From assembly GCF_001667275.1 (NCBI RefSeq), contig NZ_LZHV01000050.1, positions 62,001 to 126,000 on the forward strand: a stretch of DNA of 64,000 nucleotides, read 5' to 3'. How positions within the stretch are numbered: the stretch's first letter is position 1; each line of letters begins with the position of its first letter. Origin of the DNA: Mycobacterium sp. ACS4054 (GTDB taxonomy: Bacteria; Actinomycetota; Actinomycetes; Mycobacteriales; Mycobacteriaceae). The position numbers were made by a program, and so were the translations under genes. The notes under the pieces are model-generated. The model searched no databases. It was not told the origin of the DNA and saw only the letters and a list, made by a program, of their open reading frames with translations. Positions 1 through 9,418 of this stretch are shown piece after piece.

Positions 1-147
1 CGGTACATAGTCCTCGAATCGAAGGCCGTCGGCGACAGCTGCGTGGTCCTCGAGCTCGAGTCCAGGGTGGACCACCAGCTGCAGGTCATCGAGAAGTCGT
101 TTCCGGCGGGATACCACGTCAACAGGGCGAACCACCGCATTTTATAG
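1..147 (+). CDS. C-terminal end of an unidentified protein (partial)
   Basis: An open frame runs from the first base of the window to a TAG at 145-147 and encodes 48 residues ending in NRANHRIL. No start codon is visible, so this is the 3' end of a gene that begins to the left. The peptide is charged, has no membrane segment and one Cys, and I recognise no domain. A strong hairpin follows 24 bases after the stop, which supports it being the true end of a gene. The frame choice is otherwise unsupported, so confidence is modest. Confidence 0.5.
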   Translation, partial: RYIVLESKAVGDSCVVLELESRVDHQLQVIEKSFPAGYHVNRANHRIL

Positions 148-171
148 CCCAAAACAACTCAGCCGAATATT

Positions 172-201
172 GCGCGCGTAGCCGTTGGACGGCTACCGCG
201 C
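172..201. terminator. Hairpin terminator between convergent genes
   Basis: The sequence forms a stem of GTAGCCGT (178-185) with ACGGCTAC (189-196) around a TGG loop, extended by GCGCG-type outer pairs. It lies between a gene ending at 147 on the plus strand and one ending at 227 on the minus strand, so it could serve both. There is no long U-tract, as is usual for mycobacterial terminators. Confidence 0.6.
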
Positions 202-226
202 ATTCGTGTTTATCGGAAATCGAAAT

Positions 227-964
227 TCAGCCGTCGCGGGCCGGACGCGGGTCGTTGGGATCGTCGGGATCCGGATCGCCGAACCACCGTGACGGCGCGC
301 TCTCGCCGTACGCGTCGTGCCATTCCCACCACTCGTACGGCGCGGTTTGCGGGTACCCGTCCGGGGAGTCCTCCCAGTTCTCCTGGCGCCCGAGGGCGGT
401 CATGTCGAGGTAACTCCAGGTGTTGCCCAACGCCTCGTCGCCGCGGTTGTTGATGAGGTAGGTCCGAAAGACGCGCTCGCCGTCATGGATGAACGCGTTG
501 GTGCCGTGCCATTCGTCGACGTCGAAGTCGGCGTCGAATCCGTCGGTGATCGTGTACCACGGCATCCGCCAACCCATCCGCTCCTTCAGCCGCGCGATCT
601 CCGGCTGGGGCGCCCGCGACACGAACACCAGCGTGGTGTCGCGGGCGTTCAGGTGGGCCAGGTGCCCGACGTGGTCGGCGATCATCGAGCAGCCGCGGCA
701 GGCATGGTCGGGCCAGCCGTCCACGCCCGGCTCGAAGAAGGCCCGGTACACGATGAGCTGACGCCGGCCCGCGAACAGCCCCCGCAGGCTCACCCGGCCC
801 TCGGGCCCGTCGAACGCGTACTGGTTTTCGACGGCCAGCCAGGGCATCCGCCGACGCGCCGCCGCCAGGGCGTCGTGGGCCCGCATCACTTCCTTCTCCC
901 GCACCAGCAGCCGCGCGCGCGCCGCCGCCCAGTCCTGGGCCGAGACAATGGGGGGTGTGTTCAT
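227..964 (-). CDS. DUF899 family protein (thioredoxin-like fold)
   Basis: This 245-residue protein belongs to the DUF899 family of predicted thioredoxin-like proteins. Family features visible are the N-terminal LLVREKEVMRAHDALAAARR helix, the ACRGCS motif (a CxxC-like pair) near residue 95, and the YxxWEWHDAYGE stretch near the C terminus. The biochemical role of the family is unknown; a redox function is an inference from the fold. The start at 964 is chosen because AAGGAGG lies 9 bases upstream; an in-frame start at 985 would put that site inside the gene. The preceding minus-strand SDR ends 31 bases upstream, so the two probably form one transcript. Confidence 0.85.
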   Translation of the reverse strand: MNTPPIVSAQDWAAARARLLVREKEVMRAHDALAAARRRMPWLAVENQYAFDGPEGRVSLRGLFAGRRQLIVYRAFFEPGVDGWPDHACRGCSMIADHVGHLAHLNARDTTLVFVSRAPQPEIARLKERMGWRMPWYTITDGFDADFDVDEWHGTNAFIHDGERVFRTYLINNRGDEALGNTWSYLDMTALGRQENWEDSPDGYPQTAPYEWWEWHDAYGESAPSRWFGDPDPDDPNDPRPARDG

Positions 965-995
965 TGGCGTTGTCCTCCTTAACAATTCGGCGTTC

Positions 996-1754
996 TCAGG
1001 CGACCGCCGACAGGCCGGCCGAGGTGAGCAGGTACGCGTCCTCGCTGCCGGAGTCGGCGGTGAGGATCGTCAAGATCGATCGGCCCACCTGCTCGGCGGT
1101 GAGCGGGGGCCCACCGGCCCGCACGAACGCCTCGACATCGACCCCCTGCCGATCGGCGTAAGCCGCGACGGCCTTGGCGCCGAGATCGGTGGCGGGCGTC
1201 AATCGGGGCAGGACCGACACGAAACGGATCCCCAGCCCGCCCCGCTGCGATTCGGCGGCGGCGTAGCCGGTAACGAACCGGACCGCCGCCTTGGCGCCCG
1301 CGTAGCCGCCACTGAGCGGCGACCCGGCCAGGGCGGCACCGCTGGACATGACGATCACCGAGCTGCCCGGCGCCAGCGGGCGGCGCAGCGCGTAGCGGGT
1401 CCAGTGAAACGCTTGCGCCACATCCACATTCCAGTTCTCACTGAAGGTGTGCCAGCTCTGCTCCTGCAGCGGTGCCATGTGCGGGGCCGCCCCGGCGCTC
1501 AGGACCAGGATCCGCGGCCGGTATTCGTCGATGAGCCGGTGCGCCGTCTCGGGATCCGCGGCGTCGGCGACCACTGGGGTGAAGCCGCCGCCCAGCTCGT
1601 CGCGCACCTCGTCGAGGCCGGCCCGGCCGCGCGCCAGTCCGACCACCGCCGCACCGGCCGCCGCCAGTGCGCCGGCGATGGCGCGGCCGAATCCGCGGCT
1701 GGCCCCGGTCACGATCGCCGGGGCGCCGGACAGGTTCGTCAGGGGCTCGTTCAT
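996..1754 (-). CDS. Short-chain dehydrogenase/reductase (SDR)
   Basis: A 252-residue classical SDR. The N-terminal Rossmann motif TGASRGFG is at about residues 17-24, the catalytic Ser sits in VIVMSSGAA, and the active-site Tyr/Lys are in GGYAGAKAA. The usual NNAG motif is replaced by LSAGAAP, so the loop near the cofactor differs from the norm. The substrate cannot be told from sequence. It is first in a likely two-gene minus-strand unit with the DUF899 gene and is divergent from an ECF sigma factor gene whose start lies 147 bases away. The start ATG gives a compact N terminus just before the Rossmann strand. Confidence 0.85.
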   Translation of the reverse strand: MNEPLTNLSGAPAIVTGASRGFGRAIAGALAAAGAAVVGLARGRAGLDEVRDELGGGFTPVVADAADPETAHRLIDEYRPRILVLSAGAAPHMAPLQEQSWHTFSENWNVDVAQAFHWTRYALRRPLAPGSSVIVMSSGAALAGSPLSGGYAGAKAAVRFVTGYAAAESQRGGLGIRFVSVLPRLTPATDLGAKAVAAYADRQGVDVEAFVRAGGPPLTAEQVGRSILTILTADSGSEDAYLLTSAGLSAVA

Positions 1755-1901
1755 TGCGTCCTCGCTCTCGGTAGGTAAGGCGTTCACTAATTGAGATGCG
1801 GAGCGGCGCGCGAATTCATCGCCGGCGGACCGATGAATTCCCGCGGCCCGCTGTCTCTGTACTCGAGTAGCGTTCGGAGGCAGCCGAGACGAGGAGAAGC
1901 C

Positions 1902-2855
1902 GTGCCGGCGAAAGAGGACTTCATCGCGCAGGCGGCGCCCTTTCGCGCCGAGCTGATCGCCCACTGTTACCGCATGCTCGGGTCGGTGCACGACGCCGAG
2001 GACCTGGTCCAGGAGACCTATCTCAACGGCTGGCGCGGTTACGAGGCGTTCGAGGAACGCGCGGCGCTGCGGACGTGGCTGTATCGGATCGCGACGACCG
2101 CCTGCCTGCGGGCCCTGCAGAACCGCGCCCGCCGGGTGCTGCCCGCCGGGCTGGGCGACGGAACGACCGACCCGGACGCCGCGCTCGGCGCGGCCGGCAC
2201 GCACGAGTGGCTGGAGCCCATCCCCGACGCGCTGACGTTCCCCACGCCGGAGGACGACGTCACCGCGCGGCAAAGCCTGCGGCTGGCCGTGATGACGGCC
2301 CTGCAAGAGCTCCCCGCCCGGCAGCGGGCGGTGCTCATCCTGCGCGATGTCGTGCAGTTCAGCGCCGGCGAGGTCGCCGAGCTGCTCGAGACCACACCGG
2401 CAGCGGTCAACAGCTCGCTGCAGCGGGCGCGGGCCCGCCTCGCCGACCTGTCCCCGGAAGAGGAAGCCCTGTCCGAGCCCGACGACGCCGAGCGCCGCGC
2501 GTTGCTCGACCGCTACTGCGCGGCGTTCGAAAACGCGGACATGGCGGCCCTCACCGCGCTGCTGCAGGCGGATGTGAAACTCGAAATGCCTCCGCTCCCT
2601 GTGTGGTTCGCCGGCCGTGACCCCGTGCTGCGCTTCCTTGCCGCGCGTGCGTTCGCCAAGGCCGGTGACGTCGCGATGATCCCGACCGCCGCGAACACCC
2701 AACCCGCGGTCGCCGAGTACCGCCGCGGCGCGGACGGGAAGTTGCGGGCGCATTCCCTGCACGTCCTCACCACCGGCGCCGACGGGATCGCCACGATCAC
2801 CGTCTTCCTCGACCCAAGCCTGTTCGGCAAGTTTGGGTTCCCGCCGAGCCGGTAA
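1902..2855 (+). CDS. ECF sigma factor, SigG/SigX5-like, with SnoaL-like C-terminal domain
   Basis: A 317-residue extracytoplasmic-function sigma factor. Region 2 is clear (HCYRMLGSVHDAEDLVQETY, about residues 21-40, then RTWLYRIATTACLRAL), and region 4 follows (LPARQRAVLILRDV through SSLQRARARL, about 135-182). After a short linker comes a 110-residue NTF2/SnoaL-like domain, as in the SigG/TIGR02960 (SigX5) group. In that group the extra domain is thought to modulate activity in place of a separate anti-sigma factor. The GTG at 1902 is chosen because GAGGAG lies 5 bases upstream; an ORF upstream to 1791 lacks such a site. No anti-sigma gene is adjacent. It is divergent from the SDR/DUF899 pair, which could be targets. 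Confidence 0.88.
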   Translation: MPAKEDFIAQAAPFRAELIAHCYRMLGSVHDAEDLVQETYLNGWRGYEAFEERAALRTWLYRIATTACLRALQNRARRVLPAGLGDGTTDPDAALGAAGTHEWLEPIPDALTFPTPEDDVTARQSLRLAVMTALQELPARQRAVLILRDVVQFSAGEVAELLETTPAAVNSSLQRARARLADLSPEEEALSEPDDAERRALLDRYCAAFENADMAALTALLQADVKLEMPPLPVWFAGRDPVLRFLAARAFAKAGDVAMIPTAANTQPAVAEYRRGADGKLRAHSLHVLTTGADGIATITVFLDPSLFGKFGFPPSR

Positions 2856-2961
2856 CCTGTCCAAAGGGCAAGCGACTGCATCACCGGTCACCCAAGGAAG
2901 GCCCGACCCGCCGGAGTCATCGGTGCCGTCGCGCGGTCCACCGGCGCAAGTGTGGACAGGT
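2855..2961 (+). repeat. Long-spaced perfect inverted repeat in the ctpI leader
   Basis: ACCTGTCCA (2855-2863) and TGGACAGGT (2953-2961) are perfect 9-base complements separated by 89 bases. They occupy most of the gap between the sigma factor stop and the ctpI start at 3015. In RNA they would close a large multi-branched structure. It may be a leader or a 3' structure, or coincidence; no known riboswitch consensus was recognised. Confidence 0.35.
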
Positions 2962-3014
2962 CCCCAGCCCCCCAGGATCATTAGGCGCGGTAGTCGTAAT
3001 CGAAGGGTGACCGA

Positions 3015-6000
3015 GTGAGGATTCCGGGCGTTGCCAGCGTGGTCGCCGGCGTGACCGACGGAGCCGCGCAGCTGGTGCGGGCCGGGGTGTCCACCGCCGC
3101 CGGCGCCGCGGACGCCCTGCAGTCGCTGGCCAGCCCGGTGGCCGAACTGGCGGTCCCGGTCGCCCAGTCGATGGCGCACACGACGGGCCGGGCGATCGGA
3201 TTGACCGGTTCCGCCAACGGATCCGGACCCAGGGTCACTCCGCCGGTTCGGTGGCAGAGCGGGCGGCGGGTGCATCTGGACCTGGATCCGTTGCTCCCGT
3301 TCCCGGGGTGGCACGAGCACGCGCCGGCGGTGGAAGAGCCGGTCCGCCGGATTCCGGGCGTGGCCTCAGCCCACGTCGAGGGCGCACTCGGCCGGTTGGT
3401 GGTCGAGTTCGACAACGAAGCCGACATCGACGCCGCCCTGGATCGGGTCCGCGAAACGGTCTGCGGCGTAGCGGCGGACCTGACGTTGGTCGCCCCCAAA
3501 GGCACGACCCGGACCGCGCCGTTCGCCGACCCAGGAAATCCGCTGGCGATCCTCGTCCCATTCAGCGCCGCGGCAATGGACGCGGCGGCCATCGGCGCCG
3601 CCGTGACCGGTTGGCTGGGCCGGCTTCCCGTCGCGCCGCGCAGCGCCCGCGCCGCCGCGGCGCTGCTCAACCACCAGCCCCGGGTGGTTGCCGTGCTGGA
3701 GTCGCGGCTGGGTCGCGTCGGCACCGACATCGCGCTCAGCGCGTCCACCGCGCTGGCCAACGGGCTGACGCAGGCCGTCGGCACGCCGCTGCTGGATTTG
3801 GCGCAGCGCAGCCTGCAGGTCTCCGAGGCCACGGCGCACCGCCAGCGGTGGCGCGACCGGGAACCGGAGCTGGCCTCGCCCAAGCGGCCGCAGGCCCCGG
3901 TGGTGCCGGTCATCTCGTCGGCCGGGCCCAAATCGCAAGCGCCGCGCCATAATTGGGCGGCCGCCGCCGCGGGAGAGGCCTCGCACGTCGTGGTGGGCGG
4001 CGCCATCGACGCCGCGATCGACACCGCGAAGGGGTCGATGGCCGGGCCGGTGGAGGAGTACGCCGACCAGGCCGCCAACGCCTCGCTGGTGGCCGCGGCG
4101 GGTGCGCTGCTGGCCGGCGGCGGCACCGAGGACGCGGCCGGCGCGCTGCTGGCCGGCGTGCCCAGGGCGGCGCACGTGGGCCGGCAGGCGTTCGCCGCGG
4201 TGCTGGGCCGCGGGCTGGCCAACGCCGGGCAGCTGATCCTCGACCCGGGCGCCCTGCGGCGCCTGGACCGGGTCAAGGTGATCGTCGTCGACGGGGCCGC
4301 GCTGCGGGGTGACAACCGGGCCGTGCTGCAGGCGCGCGGGGACGTGCCCGGGTGGGACGAGGACCGCGTCTACGAGGTCGCCGACGCGTTGCTGCACGGC
4401 GAGGAGGCCCCCGAGCCGGACCCCGACGAGCTGCCGGCCACCGGCGCCCGCCTGCGGTGGGTCCGCGCGCAAGGGTCGTCCGCGACGCCGGCGCAGGGCC
4501 TGGAGCACGCCGACCTCGTGGTCGACGGCGAGCGGGTGGGCAGCGTCGACGTCGGCTGGGAGGTCGACCCGTTCGCCGTCCCGCTGCTGCAGATCGCGAA
4601 CCGCACCAGCTCCCGAGTGGTGTTGCGGCACGTCGCCGGCACCGAGGACCTGTCCGCCAGCGTCGCCGTGAGCCACCCGCCCGGCACGCCGCTGCTGCAG
4701 CTGGTGCGCGACCTGCGCACCGATCGCGGGCCGGTGCTGCTGATCACCGCGCTGCACCGCGACTTCGCGTCCACCGACACGCTGGCCGCGCTGGCCATCG
4801 CCGACATCGGCGTCGCGCTGGACGATCCGCAGGCGGCGACCCCGTGGACCGCGGACATCATCACCGGGACGGACCTGGCCGCCGCGGTGCGCATCCTGTC
4901 GGCGCTGCCGGTGGCCCGGGAGGCGACCGAGTCGGCGGTACGCCTGGCGAAGGGCGGCAGCACCCTGGCGGGGCTGTTGCTGGTCACCGGCGACCCGCGC
5001 ACCCTGAGCCCGTTCGCGGTGCAGCGGTGGCTCAACCCGGTCAACGCCGCCGCCGCGGCCGCGTTGATGCAGGGCACCTTCGCGGCCTCGCGGGTGCTCC
5101 GGCTGCCCGACCCGACCCCGCAGCCGCTGACCGCTTGGCACGCCCTGGACCCCGAGATCGTCTACTCCCGGCTGGCCAGCCGCACCCGGCCGTTGGCCGT
5201 CGAGCCCGGCACCGCGCCGTGGCGGCAGCTCCTCGACGACCTGTCCTACAACCCGGTGGTCGCGCCGCTGCGCGGGCCGGCGGGCCGGGTGGGAAGGCTG
5301 CTGACCGCGACGCGGGCCGAGCTCGCCGATCCGCTGACGCCCATCCTGGCGGTCGGGGCGGCGGCCTCGGCGATCGTCGGCAGCAGCGTCGACGCGCTCC
5401 TGGTCGCGGGCGTGATGACCGCCAACGCGATCGCCGGCGGCGTGCAGCGGCTGCGCGCCGAGGCCGCGGTCGCCGAGTTGTTCGCCGAGCAGGACCAGTA
5501 CGCGCGGCGGGTGGTTCTGCCCGCGGTGGCCACGGCCCACCGCCGGCTGGAGGCGGCCCGCACCGTCGAACGGACCGTCTCGGTGAACGCCAAATCGCTG
5601 CGCCCCGGCGACATCATCGACCTGGCCGCCCCCGAGGTGGTGCCGGCGGACGCCCGCCTGCTGGTGGCCGAGGACCTGGAAGTCGACGAGTCGTTCCTCA
5701 CCGGCGAGTCGCTGCCGGTGGACAAGCAGGTCGAACCCGTCGCGGTCGCCGACTCCGACCGCGCCAGCATGCTGTTCGAGGGCAGCACCATCGTCGCCGG
5801 GCACGCCCGCGCGATCGTCGTCGCGACCGGGGCGGGAACCGCCGCGCAGCGCGCGATCTCGGCGATCGCCGACGTCGAGTCGGCGGCCGGGGTGCAGGCC
5901 CGGCTGCGCGAGTTGACCAGCAAGGTGCTGCCGCTGACCCTGGCCGGTGGCGCGGCGGTGACCGGCCTGGCCCTGCTGCATCAGGGATCGCTGCGCCAGG

Positions 6001-7838
6001 CGGTCGCCGACGGGGTCGCCATCGCCGTCGCCGCCGTGCCCGAGGGCCTGCCCCTGGTCGCCACCCTGGCCCAGCTGGCGGCCGCCCAGCGGTTGTCGCG
6101 GCACGGGGTGCTGGTGCGCACGCCGCGGGCGGTCGAAGCGCTGGGCCGGGTCCAGACGGTGTGCTTCGACAAGACCGGCACGCTGACCGAAAACCGCCTG
6201 CGCGTCGTCCACGGCGTCCCGCACGAAAACGGCTCGGACGCGGAGTTCCCCGACGTGAACGACCCGGCCTCCGCGGCCGTGTTGCGGGCCGCCGCGCGCA
6301 GCAGCACCCAGCCCCACAACGGCGGCGGCCACGCGCACGCCACCGACGAGGCGATCCTCACGGCCGCGAATTCCGTTGACGCCCAATGGGCCTCGAATTG
6401 GACCGTGCTCGCGGAGGTGCCGTTCGAGTCCAGCCGCGGTTACTCCGCCGCGATCGGCGCGACGACCGGCGACGGCGGGCCGATGCTCATGGTCAAGGGC
6501 GCCCCCGAAGAGGTCCTGCCGCGCTGCCGCTTCGCCGATTCGGCCGCCGACGCCGACCACGCGGAGGCGTTGGTGATGCGGCTCGCCGAGCAGGGCCTGC
6601 GGGTGCTGGCGGTCGCGCGGCGCCGCTGGGAGCTGGGCACCGGTGAGGAGGAAACCGACGCCGACGCCGTCGACGCCGCCGCGCGTGAGCTCGAGCTGAT
6701 CGGCTTCGTCGGGCTGGCCGACACCGCCCGCCCGTCCGCGCGGCCGCTGATCGAGACGCTGGTGGAGGCCGGCCGGCGGGTGGTGCTGATCACCGGCGAC
6801 CACCCGATCACCGCGCGCGCGATCGCCCGGCAACTGGGGCTGCCCGCGGACGCGCGCGAGATCACCGGCGCGGAACTCGCCGGCCTCGGGGAGGAGGAGC
6901 GCGCGAAGGTCGCCGCCGACGTGCAGGTCTTCGCGCGGGTCAGCCCGGAGCAGAAGGTGCAGATCGTTGCGGCGCTGCAGGCCTCCGGGCAGGCCGTCGC
7001 GATGGTGGGCGACGGGGCCAACGACGCCGCCGCCATCCGGATGGCCGACGTCGGCGTCGGCGTCAGCGGTCGCGGCTCCTCCGCAGCGCGCGGGGCGGCC
7101 GACATCGTGCTCACCGACGACGACCTCGGCGTGCTGCTCGACGCGCTGGTCGAGGGCCGCGGGATGTGGGGCGGCGTCCGGGACGCGGTCAGCATCCTGG
7201 TCGGCGGCAACGTGGGCGAGGTGCTTTTCACCCTGATCGGCACCGCGTTGGGCACCGGCCGCGCGCCGGTAGGCACCCGCCAGCTGCTGCTGGTCAACCT
7301 GCTCACCGACATGTTCCCGGCGCTCGCGGTGGCCGTCACCCCGCAATACCCCGAGCCGGAGGGCGCCGAGGACGGGGTGGACCGCGACGCCGAGGAGCTG
7401 CATCGCGCCTTCCAGCTGGCGACGCTGTCCGGGCCCTCGCCCTCCCTCGACGCGCCGCTGATGCGCCAGATCGTCACCCGGGGCGCCGTCACGGCCGCCG
7501 GCGCCACCGCCGCCTGGGCCATCGGCCGCTGGACGCCGGGCACGCAGCGCCGCACGTCGACGATGGGACTCACCGCGCTGGTGAGCACGCAGCTCGCGCA
7601 GACCCTGCTGACGCGGCGCCACAGCCCTCTCGTGTTGGGCACGGCGCTCGGCAGCGCGGGGGTGCTGGTCGCGATCGTGCAGACCCCGGGCGTCAGCCAG
7701 TTCTTCGGGTGCACGCCGCTGGGCCCGGTCGCCTGGAGCGGGGTCATCGGCGCCACCGCGGGCGCCACCGTCATCTCGGTGCTGGCGCCCAATTGGCTGG
7801 CCAAGCAGGCCGCGGCCCTGGAACCCAAGCGGGACTGA
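3015..7838 (+). CDS. ctpI: Large cation-transporting P-type ATPase, CtpI type
   Basis: A 1607-residue P-type ATPase close in size to mycobacterial CtpI. Core motifs are all present: TGES in the actuator domain near residue 896, PEGLP in the fourth core membrane helix (P2-like, not the CPC of heavy-metal pumps), the phosphorylated Asp1052 in DKTGTLTE, TGDHP, and GDGANDAA (1332-1340). The first 750 residues are an extension containing a ferredoxin-like, HMA-resembling segment (about 95-155) that lacks CxxC, then Ala-rich predicted membrane stretches. The transported ion is not known; the PEGLP motif argues against copper. The GTG start follows GAAGGG. It stands alone on the plus strand after the sigma factor gene, with a 159-base leader carrying a long inverted repeat. 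Confidence 0.9.
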   Translation: MRIPGVASVVAGVTDGAAQLVRAGVSTAAGAADALQSLASPVAELAVPVAQSMAHTTGRAIGLTGSANGSGPRVTPPVRWQSGRRVHLDLDPLLPFPGWHEHAPAVEEPVRRIPGVASAHVEGALGRLVVEFDNEADIDAALDRVRETVCGVAADLTLVAPKGTTRTAPFADPGNPLAILVPFSAAAMDAAAIGAAVTGWLGRLPVAPRSARAAAALLNHQPRVVAVLESRLGRVGTDIALSASTALANGLTQAVGTPLLDLAQRSLQVSEATAHRQRWRDREPELASPKRPQAPVVPVISSAGPKSQAPRHNWAAAAAGEASHVVVGGAIDAAIDTAKGSMAGPVEEYADQAANASLVAAAGALLAGGGTEDAAGALLAGVPRAAHVGRQAFAAVLGRGLANAGQLILDPGALRRLDRVKVIVVDGAALRGDNRAVLQARGDVPGWDEDRVYEVADALLHGEEAPEPDPDELPATGARLRWVRAQGSSATPAQGLEHADLVVDGERVGSVDVGWEVDPFAVPLLQIANRTSSRVVLRHVAGTEDLSASVAVSHPPGTPLLQLVRDLRTDRGPVLLITALHRDFASTDTLAALAIADIGVALDDPQAATPWTADIITGTDLAAAVRILSALPVAREATESAVRLAKGGSTLAGLLLVTGDPRTLSPFAVQRWLNPVNAAAAAALMQGTFAASRVLRLPDPTPQPLTAWHALDPEIVYSRLASRTRPLAVEPGTAPWRQLLDDLSYNPVVAPLRGPAGRVGRLLTATRAELADPLTPILAVGAAASAIVGSSVDALLVAGVMTANAIAGGVQRLRAEAAVAELFAEQDQYARRVVLPAVATAHRRLEAARTVERTVSVNAKSLRPGDIIDLAAPEVVPADARLLVAEDLEVDESFLTGESLPVDKQVEPVAVADSDRASMLFEGSTIVAGHARAIVVATGAGTAAQRAISAIADVESAAGVQARLRELTSKVLPLTLAGGAAVTGLALLHQGSLRQAVADGVAIAVAAVPEGLPLVATLAQLAAAQRLSRHGVLVRTPRAVEALGRVQTVCFDKTGTLTENRLRVVHGVPHENGSDAEFPDVNDPASAAVLRAAARSSTQPHNGGGHAHATDEAILTAANSVDAQWASNWTVLAEVPFESSRGYSAAIGATTGDGGPMLMVKGAPEEVLPRCRFADSAADADHAEALVMRLAEQGLRVLAVARRRWELGTGEEETDADAVDAAARELELIGFVGLADTARPSARPLIETLVEAGRRVVLITGDHPITARAIARQLGLPADAREITGAELAGLGEEERAKVAADVQVFARVSPEQKVQIVAALQASGQAVAMVGDGANDAAAIRMADVGVGVSGRGSSAARGAADIVLTDDDLGVLLDALVEGRGMWGGVRDAVSILVGGNVGEVLFTLIGTALGTGRAPVGTRQLLLVNLLTDMFPALAVAVTPQYPEPEGAEDGVDRDAEELHRAFQLATLSGPSPSLDAPLMRQIVTRGAVTAAGATAAWAIGRWTPGTQRRTSTMGLTALVSTQLAQTLLTRRHSPLVLGTALGSAGVLVAIVQTPGVSQFFGCTPLGPVAWSGVIGATAGATVISVLAPNWLAKQAAALEPKRD

Positions 7839-7852
7839 GGCTTTCGCGCCGG

Positions 7853-9418
7853 CTAGCCCGACAACTCCCTGCGCACGACCTTGCCCGCGGGATTGCGCGG
7901 GATGCTGTCGACGACCGTGATGTCCCGGGGCTGCTCGAAGCGGGAGACCCTGCCCTTGAGGTACTCCCGCAATTCTTCCGGGTCGGTGCCGCTGCCGGGC
8001 TGCAGCACCACGAACGCGACCAGCCGATGACCGAACTTCTCGTCGGGAACGCCGATGACCGCGTTGTCGGCGATGGCGGGGTGCTGGGACAGCGCGTTCT
8101 CGACCGCGCGGGGATAGACGTTCTCGCCGCCGGAGATGATCATGTCGTCCTCGCGGCCGACGATGTACAGCCGGCCCGCGTCGTCGAGGTAGCCCATGTC
8201 GCCGGTGCTGGTCATGCCTTCGACGACGTCCTTGGCGCCGCCGCCGGTGTAGCCCTCGCTCGCCAGCTCGCCACCGACGAAGATGCGCCCGGTGACCCGC
8301 GGGCCGACCGGCCTGCCGTTCTTGTCGAGGATGCGCACCGGGCAGCCGGCCACCGGCCTCCCGACGGTCTCCGGAGCGTCGCGGAGCTCCGCCGGGGTGG
8401 CCAGCGCCCCGATGCCGACCTCGGTGGAACCGTAACCGTTGTAGAGGATGTCGCCGTAGGCGTCCATGAACCGCTGCCCCAGGGTGGGGTCGAGCCGGTC
8501 CCCGCTCGACATCACCACCCGCAGATAGGGCACCGGGTTGCGGGCCCGCACCCGCTCGGGCAGGTCGAGGATGCGGGCGAGCACGATCGGCACCGCCGTG
8601 AACGCGTCGGCGCGATGCAGTGAGGCCTGCGCGAGCGCGGCTTCGGCGTCGAACTGGCGCTGGGTGAGCACGGTGCCGCCGAGGGCCACGGTGAGCATCA
8701 GCATGCCCAGCCCGAGCCCGTGAAACATGGGCATTGCCACCGAGATTCGCGACCCGGTGCGCAGGCCGGTGCGGTCGAGGATGGTGACCCACACGCCGAC
8801 CGCGGAACGCAGCTGCGGGGAGCGCGGCACCCCCTTGGGTGTTCCGGTGGTGCCGGACGTGAGCAGCACGATCCGGCCGGGCGCGGCCACGTCGGGCCGC
8901 GGTCCGCCCTCCTCGGCGGTGACCGTCGCCGGGTCGATCAGAACCACCGATTCGTTTGCGGCGCGGGCGCGTTCGCCGAATTCATCGTCGGCGATCATCG
9001 TGGTGATCCCGTGGGCGCTCATCGCGGACGCCAGCGCGTCGCTGCGAAAGTCGGTGTTGACCAGAACCACGTCGGCGCCCGCCAGGGCGACCGCGAAGAC
9101 CCCGGCGATGAACCCCCGACCGTTGCGGCACATCACGCCCACTGCGTCGCCGGGTCCCACACCGGCGCCGGTCAACCGGCGCGCGAGCGCATCGGTGGCC
9201 GAGCGCAGCTGGCGATAGTCCCAGACGCCGTCGTCGTCGACGATCGCGGCGCGGTCGGGCCAGCGCGTCGCGGTCACCGCCAGCAAGGTGTAGGGGTTGG
9301 TGCCGCCCCGGCGCGCCTCACCGATCAGCCGCAGGGTGGCCAGCGGCGACGGCGGGCTCAGCAGCCGCGACCGCAGGAGCGCGCGGGCCGCGGTGCCGGC
9401 CAGGCCTTCCCCGCTCAT
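7853..9418 (-). CDS. Acyl-CoA synthetase / fatty-acid-CoA ligase (AMP-forming)
   Basis: A 521-residue ANL-superfamily ligase that would activate a carboxylic or fatty acid as acyl-AMP and then the CoA thioester. The P-loop signature LLTSGTTGTPKG is at about 184-195. Further motifs are YNGYGSTEVG (A5), STGDMGYLDDAGRLYIVGRE (A7/A8) and the C-terminal PRNPAGKVVRREL with the catalytic Lys. Chain-length preference cannot be read; mycobacterial FadD enzymes are the nearest relatives. Its ATG overlaps the TGA of the upstream SDR by 4 bases (9415-9418), so the two are translationally coupled and likely act on the same lipid pathway. Confidence 0.88.
   Translation of the reverse strand: MSGEGLAGTAARALLRSRLLSPPSPLATLRLIGEARRGGTNPYTLLAVTATRWPDRAAIVDDDGVWDYRQLRSATDALARRLTGAGVGPGDAVGVMCRNGRGFIAGVFAVALAGADVVLVNTDFRSDALASAMSAHGITTMIADDEFGERARAANESVVLIDPATVTAEEGGPRPDVAAPGRIVLLTSGTTGTPKGVPRSPQLRSAVGVWVTILDRTGLRTGSRISVAMPMFHGLGLGMLMLTVALGGTVLTQRQFDAEAALAQASLHRADAFTAVPIVLARILDLPERVRARNPVPYLRVVMSSGDRLDPTLGQRFMDAYGDILYNGYGSTEVGIGALATPAELRDAPETVGRPVAGCPVRILDKNGRPVGPRVTGRIFVGGELASEGYTGGGAKDVVEGMTSTGDMGYLDDAGRLYIVGREDDMIISGGENVYPRAVENALSQHPAIADNAVIGVPDEKFGHRLVAFVVLQPGSGTDPEELREYLKGRVSRFEQPRDITVVDSIPRNPAGKVVRRELSG

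Noticed and set aside
4352..6379. Long Arg/Gly-rich open frame on the plus strand inside ctpI
   Set aside because: It overlaps the ATPase in another frame and is low-complexity Arg/Gly/Pro, the usual artefact of GC-rich third positions.
3366..8792. Very long open frame on the minus strand across ctpI (about 1800 codons)
   Set aside because: It is antisense to a clear P-type ATPase with all motifs, has a His/Arg/Gly-rich shadow composition and no recognisable domain. High GC removes stop codons from this frame.
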